Shown here: positions 57,008 through 64,000 of the stretch, piece by piece
How the letters are laid out: each line of letters opens with the position of its first letter
Position numbering within the stretch: the first letter of the stretch is position 1
Assembly (NCBI RefSeq): GCF_023898315.1
Contig: NC_064619.1
Span: forward strand, 305,326,150 to 305,390,149
Reading direction: 5' to 3'
Length of the DNA: 64,000 bases
Source of the DNA: Schistocerca nitens
Lineage: Eukaryota > Arthropoda > Insecta > Orthoptera > Acrididae
Program-made: the position numbers and the translations under genes
Notes under the pieces: generated by a model
The model's database searches: none
The model's input: only the letters and a program-made list of their open reading frames with translations
Told to the model about the DNA's origin: nothing

Positions 57008-58060
57008 ATTTTTTGAAACAAATTGCAGAAACTAAAGAACATTCCACTAGCGCTTATTATTATTTTGCACTTCTTCGTCGCTTCACTTTTATGATTCAGT
57101 ATGAATCCCAGGGACTTGAATACTTCACCTCGGGAAAAGGTATACCCTCAACAGCAATGGAAGGAAGGAGAACTTGACGGAGTGAAACATTTTGTTTTAT
57201 CATCGTTCACCACCGACACAGCTTGTGTCGCAATGGGGAGAAATCGGAACGTATCAGCGCATACTCGCTCCAGGATGCCCAAGAACCACAATATCGTCAG
57301 CAAAAGCCAGGATTCTGTTTGCTCACATCGTCTCCATTTCTGTGATTCGACCAACGGCGGCTTACTTTTTCCTTGGCCAAGCTGAATAGTATCGACGCTA
57401 ACGGATCTCTTTGGCTAAATGTTTTTCGAATACTAATTGACGCCAATAGCTGGTAGCCGAACCGATAAGTTGCAATTACTCGGATAGATTTCGATGGACT
57501 GCCAAATTACTCTGAAGTTTTCCATAACATGGAGCGGTCAGTACAGTCATAAGCTTGTCGAAAATCGATATACATAAGTAACTATAATAGAAGAAATATT
57601 GACCACCCTTCAGTTACTCAAGTTCGCTACCGTACTGTTACACAAAAGTAATTAACAGTGTTATTACGTTCTCGGCAGGGCAGAATAAGATCGCATGAGA
57701 CAGCTAGCATTGATCAATTGCAGTAACATGTGGGCGATTATTTCTTTAACGTATTATTTTACTTCCATAAACAGTAACAGATGCAACAAACTTAGATTTT
57801 TGAAACATTACCTGATGAACGTATCACGTATTAATCAAGATACTCACAGTTGACTCTTAGTAACACAATTCACACAGTAAGCAAAACGAATTTTATGGGG
57901 AACGTCATATAAATGGGTAGTTAACAGTCAGTAATATCGGAGAATGACGTTCGGAGAGCAGATCAATGCTTAACTACAGCAAAACGCAGTGCGTACAGTT
58001 TCTGACACGTAATTCTCACAAAAGCGAAATTTCATTGTTATTCTTCCACGTGTCCATGAA
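57008..58060. other. Unassigned sequence
   Basis: Short open frames (for example 57101-57385) without motifs. The text near 57470-57560 may be a very old LINE complement, but I cannot support it. Confidence 0.3.
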
Positions 58061-58136
58061 AAATACGTGACCTCTTTATTCAAAACAAGCGTGAATAAAA
58101 ATCCTACGCCAGGTTCCCAAATTTTCTTTGTTGTTT

Positions 58137-58169
58137 ACCGGTTTCGGCTCATTGACGAACTATCCACAG
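58137..58169 (-). other. Hammerhead-like motif, decayed (left arm)
   Basis: The minus strand reads CTGTGGATAG...GAGCCGAAACCGGTAAAC. CTGANGA has become CTGTGGA; GAAACCGGTAA is intact. The right-arm partner is near 62311-62345 (CTGCTAATGGCT...AGCCGAAACCAGTAA, with a GGCT/AGCC stem). Confidence 0.35.
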
Positions 58170-58511
58170 ATCTAAAATACGGAAAACTGCGTATAAAAAG
58201 TAACAATATATACATTCATTATTTGAATTTCAATTATGCAATACATATCAGTCCCTTGTTAAACAAAAAAATCATATGGGTACAGAATGAAACTACTGAA
58301 ACGAGACACAGTAAAAACGTGCAAAAAATATGATGAGTTATATCAAATACCTTACCTAACATAAAAATTGTATTTGGTTATGTAAACTGACAACGTTAAT
58401 CAATAATCAAATATCGTTACTGCGCCCATATTGCCGTACGTGTACAAACGATAGGCAGCAATGAAAGTTGCATCGCCCATGAGTCGATTTAAACAAGACA
58501 ACTCTTCTAAT

Positions 58512-58690
58512 AGGGTGTAGAAAAATTTCCGCTACCAGTCACAATAAAAGATTATTTATTCGTCACTACACCGGTTTCGGGGTAGTACCCATCCTCAGAT
58601 GTTTATAAATTTATGTACATGTTTATATTGTTGGAGATCACTGTATAAATATCTTTTATTGTGACTGGTAGCGGAAATATTTCTACACTC
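58512..58690. repeat. Small hairpin element with 38-bp inverted repeats
   Basis: GTGTAGAAAAATTTCCGCTA and its continuation to ACAATAAAAGAT pair with ATCTTTTATTGTGACTGG...TTTCTACAC (58652-58690). The loop has a minus-strand CTGAGGA-T-GGGT-ACT-ACCC-C-GAAACCGGT motif at 58570-58598. Confidence 0.8.
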
Positions 58691-58879
58691 TAAAAAGGAA
58701 CGGTCACAGAATTCAACAGCATCGACTATGGATAAAATTCACCTCTTGTAATATTCATAAGACAAGGAAAAGTATGTGAGACAGGTGTGACGTCATGGCT
58801 ATGAGACAGTACTGACTGCCAGGTGGCGGTGTCATAGCTAAGTATGAGGTCACTTTGATAAAATTCTTGTCTTCCGAAA

Positions 58880-59790
58880 TTATACAGCGTGAACTGCTAC
58901 ACAAACGACAAACTGCATGGACCGATTTCTGACGGGATACAGAGGAAAAAGGATCCTATGCTGATGCGACCGGAAATGCATCGCTGCCACGGTAGATGGC
59001 GCTGACAAACATAAGTTCCTCTGACCACGTGCCGTGTGTTCCTGGTTTGTTGCAGGCTGTGAGACTGACACAGAGTCTGTAAACAGCAGAATGGTCCGAT
59101 ATTTATGTCGGGTATAAGCCGAGATACCAGACGGAGTGGCCGAGCGGTTCTAGGCGCTACAGTCTGGAACCGCGCGACCGCTACTGTCGCAGGATCGAAT
59201 CCTGCCTCGGGCAGGGATGTGTGTGATGTCCTTAGGTTAGTTAGGTTTAAGTAGTTCCAAGTTCTAGGGGACTGATGACCTCAGAAGTTAAGTCCCATAC
59301 TGCTCAGAGCCATTTGAACCACATAAGCCGAGATGGTGTTTGTGTATAGCCAAGCAGATGGAAACGGTTGTCGTAAGACAACAGCCGCTCCTCCAAATCT
59401 GATTACGCACAGTCTGCTACTTGTCCGCAAGTTCGTCTGCCTGAGAGAAGCCGTGAGCACACAAACACCCAAAAATGCCTTGAAATGTGTGATGTGGTTG
59501 ATGTCTATGAGGGTACTTGTTTTGGTACAGCCGCGCTGCCTGTCGATCAGTTTCATATGCTTGGCCGTATGCAAACACCATCTCGATTTGTTCCCGACTT
59601 GAATACCGGATCATTCTGCAGTACGTTGCGTCAATCACACAGCCTGCAGCACACAAGGAACACACAACACGCGGTCAGAGAAGCTTCCATTCGTCAGTGC
59701 CATCTACCGTGGCAACGATGCGTTTCCGCATAGGTGTTCATAGCACATTTTTTCCTCTGTCCCTGCAGTTTGTCGGTTTTATTAATGTTC
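58880..59790. mobile_element. Inverted pair of mariner 5' ends (DUF4817-type)
   Basis: The left part (58880-59376, plus, minus a SINE) and right part (59400-59790, minus) are inverted copies: GCCACGGTAGATGGCGCTGA at 58987 against TCAGTGCCATCTACCGTGGC at 59693; GAGATGGTGTTTGTGTATAG at 59331 region against its complement near 59570. The minus frame 59417-59665 reads SREQIEMVFAYGQAYETDRQ, AARLYQNKYPHRHQPHHTFQ, the N-terminal HTH of arthropod mariner-type transposases. No catalytic domain. Confidence 0.7.
59126..59322 (+). repeat. Type A SINE with TSD
   Basis: Head GGAGTGGCCGAGCGGTTCTA, B box GGATCGAATCC and the common tail ending in CCATTTGAACC. The TSD ATAAGCCGAGAT lies at 59114-59125 and 59323-59334. 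It splits the left mariner end. Confidence 0.92.
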
Positions 59791-59794
59791 ATCC

Positions 59795-60290
59795 TGTATT
59801 CTACTTAGTGAGCACTTGAAGGCTCAGTTGTACTACTGTTGGTTAGCCAAATACATACTGGTGGGCTATCGTAGCCATTGATCGAGCTGGCTGGTCTGGT
59901 ACCTAGACCTCGGGTCACGATATTGTTTCGTCCTAATATTCAGTATTACGGATTTGTGTTTCTTGATCATTAATATTGTTACATTTTTCTGCATTTATAA
60001 TAATCCACTGTCTCCAGTCATACCATTCCCTGACATGCAGTACTGTTATTTTTTCTTATTTAACGAACAGGTAATACTCAGTGTTCATTTACTACAAGTG
60101 TACTATTATGAATATAATTTTTCGCATTTGTATAATGTAAATTTGTAAAAAAATCATTATATTAACACACTTTGTCTTTAGAGTTACGCATGTTATAAAT
60201 TAGTTGGATGACAGCACCATTCGGCGTTCAGTGTTTATGTGTAGGCATGACGCTACAACTCTGCCAGTTGGCTGGCACCTGTCATACAGA
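59795..60290. other. Unassigned AT-rich sequence
   Basis: No domain or repeat recognised between the mariner ends and the LINE tail. Confidence 0.3.
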
Positions 60291-60293
60291 CAC

Positions 60294-61905
60294 TTCTACA
60301 TCTACATCTACATCTACATTACTACTCTGCAATTCACATTTAAGTGCTTGGCAGAGGGTTTGTCGAACCACAATCATACTATCTCTCTACCATTCCACTC
60401 CCGAACAGCGCGCGGGAAAAACGAACACCCAAACCTTTCTGTTCGAGCTCTGATTTCTCTTATTTTATTTTGATGATCATTCCTACCTATGTAGGTTGGG
60501 CTCAACAAAATATTTTCGCATTCGGAAGAGAAAGTTGGTGACTGAAATTTCGTAAATAGGTCTCGCCGCGACGAAAAACGTCTTTGCTGTAATGACTTCC
60601 ATCCCAATTCGCGTACCATATCTGCCACACTCTCTCCACTTCTACGTGATAATACAAAACGAGCTGCCCTTTTTTGCACCCTTTCGATGTCCTCCGTCAA
60701 TCCCACCTGGTAAGGATCCCACACCGCGCAGCAATATTCTAACAGAGGACGAACGAGTGTAGTGTAAACTGTCTCTTTAGTGGACTTGTTGCATCTTCTA
60801 AGTGTCCTGCCAATGAAACGCAACCTTTGGCTCGCCTTCCCCACAATATTATCTATGTGGTCTTTCCAACTGAAGTTGTTCATAATTTTAACAGCCAGGT
60901 ACTTAGTTGAATTGACAGCCTTGAGAATTTTACTATTTATCGAGTAATCGAATTCCAACGGATTTCTTTTGGAACTCATGTGGATCACCTCACACTTTTC
61001 GTTATTTAGCGTCAACTGCCACCTGCCACACCATACAGCAATCTTTTCTAAATCGCTTTGCAACTGATACTGGTCTTCGGATGACCTTACTAGACGGTAA
61101 ATTACAGCATCATCTGCGAACAACCTAAGAGAACTGCTCAGATTGTCACTCAGGTCATTTATATAGATCAGGAACAGCAGAGGTCCCAGGACGCTTCCCT
61201 GGGGAACACCTGATATCACTTCAGTTTTACTCGATCATTTGCCGTCTATTACTACGAACTGCGACCTTCCTGACAGGAAATCACGAATCCAGTCGCGCAA
61301 CTGAGACGATACCCCATAGGTCCGCAGCTTGATTAGAAGTCGCTTGTGAGGAACGGTGTCAAAAGCTTTCCGGAAATCTAGAAATACGGAATCAACTTGA
61401 GATCCCCTGTCGATAGCGGCCATTACTTCGTGCGGATAAAGAGCTAGCTGCGTTGCACAAGAATGATGTTTTCTGAAACCATGCAGATTACGTGTCAATA
61501 GATCGTTCCCTTCGAGGTGATTCATAATGTTTGAATACAGTATATGCTCCAAAACCCTACTGCAAACCGACGTCAATGATATAGGTCTGTAGTTAGATGG
61601 ATTACTCCTACTACCCTTCTTAAACACTGGCGTGACCTGCGCAATTTTCCAATCTGTAGGTACAGATCTATCGGTGAGCGAGCGGTTGTATATGAGTGCT
61701 AAGTAGGGAGCTATTGTATCAGCGTAATCTGAAAGGAACCTAATTGGTATACAATCTGGACCTGAAGACTTGCCCGTATCAAGCGATTTGAGTTGCTTCG
61801 CAACCCCAAGGTATCTACTCCTAAGAAACTCATGCTAGCAGCTGTTCGTGTTTCAAATTCTGGAATATTCCATTCATCTTCCCTGGTGAAGGAATTTCCT
61901 ATTAC
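60294..61905 (-). pseudogene. CR1/L2-like LINE, RT nearly intact
   Basis: One minus-strand reading frame from about 61627 to 60374 with a single TGA at 61235-61237 (between VVIDGK and SSKTEV). Motifs: SNPSNYRPISLTSVCSRVLE, LHGFRKHHSCATQLAL, SVFLDFRKAFDTVPHKRLLI, SGVPQGSVLGPLLFLIYIND, FADDAVIYRL (catalytic DD), LVRPLLEYCCAVWDPYQVG, KRAARFVLS and FFPRAVREWN. Upstream of 61627, SSGPDCIPIRFLSDYADTIA and TDWKIAQVTPVFKKGS continue in decayed frames to about 61905. The endonuclease is missing. The 3' end carries an ACATCTACATCTACATC tail (60296-60318, ATGTAG repeat on the coding strand). Confidence 0.88.
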
Positions 61906-62395
61906 GAATAGCAGAAGTGATATCTTGCTTACATCCGATGACGGGCGATGCAGCTATCATTGCTGTCGGTAGTTTGTACACATGTGTGGTAATATGGGTA
62001 CTATAATAATATTTGTTTAATGATTACCGTTGCCAATTTGCACAACGAAGTACGATTTTTCATTCTATGTAAGGTATCGTTCACTATATTTTTTGTACGT
62101 TTTTTATTGTATCGCGTTTTAATATTTTCTCATTATGCCTACATGACTTTTTATTTAATATAGCGACCTAGCTCTAAGAATATGAAGATGTGTAACGATT
62201 GTTACACACTGAACAACATTTTAAATTGGTATGTACTGTGTTACGGGAATTCTAACATTAAATATATTTTTTATTTTTTACTTTTTATATGCAATTTTCT
62301 GTATTTTATATCTGCTAATGGCTTGTCAGTCAGCCGAAACCAGTAATCAATAAAGAAAATTTGCGGTCTTCACGCAGGAATTTTATCCACACATG

Positions 62396-62880
62396 TTCGA
62401 AGTGTCATTGTCCAAAGATGGCGAAGCAGTCAGTGAAGTCGACCATTTTAAGTTCTTAGGACGGGGTAGATGGAAGGCTTTATTGGAAGTATCAGGTTGA
62501 AGATCTGGTACAGAAAATGAACGCTTTTGTCTTCACTGTAAGAAAGACCTCTACTGTCTCTGATAGCAAAGGCTTGCTTACTTCGCTTGCATTCACTCTG
62601 TGTACGGTCGCAGGTTCGAATCCTGCCTCGGGCATGGATGTGTGTGATGTCCTTAGGTTAGTTAGGTTTAAGTAGTTCTTAATTCCAGGAGACTGATGAC
62701 CTCAGATGTTAAGTCCCATAGTGCTCAGAACCATTTGAACCATTTTTGAACCATTCACTCTGTAGTCTCGCATGTTGCTATAGTCTTGGGCAACTCAGCG
62801 CTCTCATCCACAATCTTCTTAGACCAGAAAAGGGCCGTCAGACTGATCAACAGTGTCACGTGGCCAACTAAGACGGTTAC
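62396..62880 (+). pseudogene. LINE RT C-terminal fragment split by SINE
   Basis: Frames read DHFKFLG near 62440, ENERFCLHCKKDLYCL near 62515-62565, LAYFACIHSV up to the SINE, then SHVAIVLGNSALSSTIFLDQ, KRAVRLINSV after it. This is the FLG ... Y-S-ISYGI-LWGNS ... QKRAVRLI block of Jockey/CR1-type RTs. The SINE (62602-62752) interrupts the IHSV codons. Other parts are missing. Confidence 0.65.
62602..62752 (+). repeat. Type A SINE, 5'-truncated, with TSD
   Basis: Starts within the variable arm (TACGGTCGCAGGTTCGAATC), common tail, with a partly duplicated end (CCATTTGAACCATTTTTGAA). The TSD ATTCACTCTGT lies at 62591-62601 and 62753-62763. Confidence 0.9.
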
Positions 62881-62884
62881 TGAG

Positions 62885-63325
62885 TTATTCTCCTATGTCG
62901 TTAACATAGATCTGGAACAGTAGAGGGCCTATAACAATTTCTTGGGGAACGCCGGATATTACTTCTGTTTTACTCGATTCCTTTCCCTCTATTACTACCT
63001 ACTGTGACCTTTCTGACAGGAAATCACGAATACAGTTGCACAGCTGAGGCGATATTCCATAGGCACGCAGTTTGGTTGGGAGACACTTGTGAGAAACGGT
63101 GTCGAAAGCCTTCTGGAAATCTAAAAATATGGAGCCAACTTGACATCCCCTGTCGATAGTACTAATTATTTCATGAGTATAAAGAGCTGGTTGTGTTCCG
63201 CAAGAACGATATTTTCTGAACCCGTGCTGACTACGTGTCAATAAATCGTTTTCTTCGAGGTACTTTATAATGTTGGAATACAGTTATGTTCCAAAACCAT
63301 ACTGCAAATCGACGTTAGTGAGTTC
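62885..63325 (-). pseudogene. CR1/L2-like LINE RT fragment
   Basis: Minus-strand frame 62999-63241 encodes SQHGFRKYRSCGTQPALYTH, GSIFLDFQKAFDTVSHK and NCIRDFLSERSQ; below it VVIEGKESSKTEVISGVPQ and PLLFQIYVNDI. It ends before the FADD box. Same family as 60294-61905; both ends truncated. Confidence 0.8.
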
Positions 63326-63404
63326 TCTGACTGCACGAAAGGGAAATTTGAGTACAATTGCTGTTTAGATTCCAGTGTAGTAATTTGAAAAATAAACTCC
63401 TTAC

Positions 63405-63715
63405 GAACAGGCCTTGAAGGTCCAACTGGTACCGACCAACCGCTGTGTCATTCTCAGCTCACTGGCGTCACCTGACGCGGGCATGGAGGAGCATGTGATC
63501 AGCATACCGCTCTCCCGGCTGTCAGTTATCGTGACCGGAGCCGCTGCTTCTCAACCAAGTAGCTTCTTAAATTGCCTCATAAAGCTGAATGTTTCTCAAC
63601 AGCGCTCGGCAGACGCAGATGGTCAGTCATCCAAGCGCTAGCCGAGTCCGACATCACGTAACTCCAGTGATCTGACGGGAACTCGTGTTAGCACTGCGCC
63701 AAGGCCATCGACAAT
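63405..63715 (-). repeat. 5S-rRNA-derived SINE (SINE3 type)
   Basis: On the minus strand 63712-63591 follows the 5S rRNA: GTTCCCGTCAGATCACTGGA, AGTTACGTGATGTCGG, GCGCTTGGATGACTGACCAT (5S: GTTCTCGTCCGATCACCGAA, CTTGGATGGGTGACC). A non-5S body follows with GTAGCGGCTCCGGT-like and GGGAGAGCGGTATGCTGATC segments, ending near GGCCTGTTCG. Internal 5S promoter elements point to Pol III origin. Diverged; not a functional 5S gene. Confidence 0.75.
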
Positions 63716-64000
63716 AACTTTAAAAATTAGTAGTCAACAATTACAAGCAGTACGGCAATGGAATGATTAGTAGGCGAGTACCTAGTAACACGGTCTGCAA
63801 CACTGTGAGCAAGACTCCAATAATAATGAAGTGGTCTAGTTTTCAAACACAAATTCTGGTATATGGATCAGACATGGCCTCACATGATAGGTTTTGTGTG
63901 ACTGTTGATACACAAACGAAGACATTGCATTTCATGCACAGAACTGATCTTAAGGAGTTGAGCTGCTCACGTACTTGTAAGTAAAATATGGCAAAGATAT
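63716..64000. other. Unassigned sequence
   Basis: The open frame 63763-63984 lacks familiar motifs and runs close to the window edge. Confidence 0.25.

Larger units (their letters stand above)
58062..62395. mobile_element. Inverted-arm element pair with loop full of insertions
   Basis: Left arm 58062-58495 and right arm 61935-62395 are inverted copies: AAATTTTCTTTGTTGTTTAC (58118) against AATCAATAAAGAAAATTTGC (62347); GAGCCGAAACCGG-type motif on both; GTGTACAAACGATAGGCAGC (58440) against GCTGTCGGTAGTTTGTACAC (61961); TTGCATCGCCCATGAG against CGGGCGATGCAGC. Arms are about 440 bp with indels. The loop holds a hairpin element, inverted mariner ends, SINE and LINE. Confidence 0.7.

Noticed and set aside
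63763..63984. 73-codon frame at the window edge
   Set aside because: No recognisable domain; coding status cannot be judged from the truncated context.
1..64000. CRISPR arrays, bacterial operons, riboswitches
   Set aside because: Repeat structure is that of eukaryotic transposons; no regularly spaced short repeats and no bacterial gene organisation.

Overview
This is 64 kb of AT-rich insect nuclear DNA. I find no convincing host gene, but a dense, layered population of decayed transposable elements. The tRNA-headed SINEs with a common tail, the RTE-like, CR1/L2-like, Jockey and R1 LINE remnants, the many Tc1/mariner relics and a 5S-rRNA-derived SINE together suggest an orthopteran with a very large genome (grasshopper or locust-like). 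That assignment rests on remembered family resemblance, not on a search. Nothing bacterial is present: no operons, ribosome-binding sites or CRISPR arrays.

Layout. 1-1.1 kb: R1-clade LINE relic split by a SINE. 1.7-2.4 kb: two SINEs with clean target-site duplications (TSDs). 3.3-3.6 kb: small CpG-rich island. 4.3-10.4 kb: short tandem repeats, mariner and Tc1 fragments, a foldback element and a CR1-like LINE tail. 10.5-13.1 kb: a Jockey 3' end and the longest open reading frame of the window, a CR1/L2-like reverse transcriptase. 13.2-14.3 kb: two CpG-rich islands. 14.6-15.4 kb: a SINE split by a probable solo LTR. 15.6-20.5 kb: RTE-like LINEs. 21.3-24.6 kb: THAP-domain and PIF/Harbinger relics. 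25-31 kb: microsatellite, RT fragment, a 1 kb foldback, a Penelope GIY-YIG fragment and a CpG-rich island. 31.75-36.36 kb: a Tc1 element holding a probable solo LTR and a Harbinger-like MITE, which itself holds a SINE and a tRNA-like repeat; a foldback abuts its right end. 38.5-41.8 kb: CpG-rich island, RTE tail, inverted-arm element and a second Harbinger-like MITE. 42.1-44.05 kb: a recent 0.96 kb tandem duplication. 44-48 kb: LINE and Tc1 relics. 48.7-54.1 kb: a transposon-type gene split by an inverted-arm element that itself received a complete DD41D mariner, a SINE and an RTE tail. 54.8-56.2 kb: a second mariner of the same broad group. 58.1-62.4 kb: another large inverted-arm element with SINE, mariner and LINE insertions. 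62.4-63.7 kb: LINE pieces and the 5S-derived SINE.

How the parts relate. Nearly every boundary can be read as an insertion event, and TSDs (TA, TAA, 4 bp and 9-13 bp) give the order of events. The most interesting signals are a recurring hairpin, CTGANGA-stem-GAAAC, found in the arms of several inverted-repeat elements and beside a Penelope endonuclease remnant; SINEs in which different tRNA heads share one tail; and isolated CpG-rich islands rich in GCCAT motifs, which are the best candidates for host regulatory DNA.
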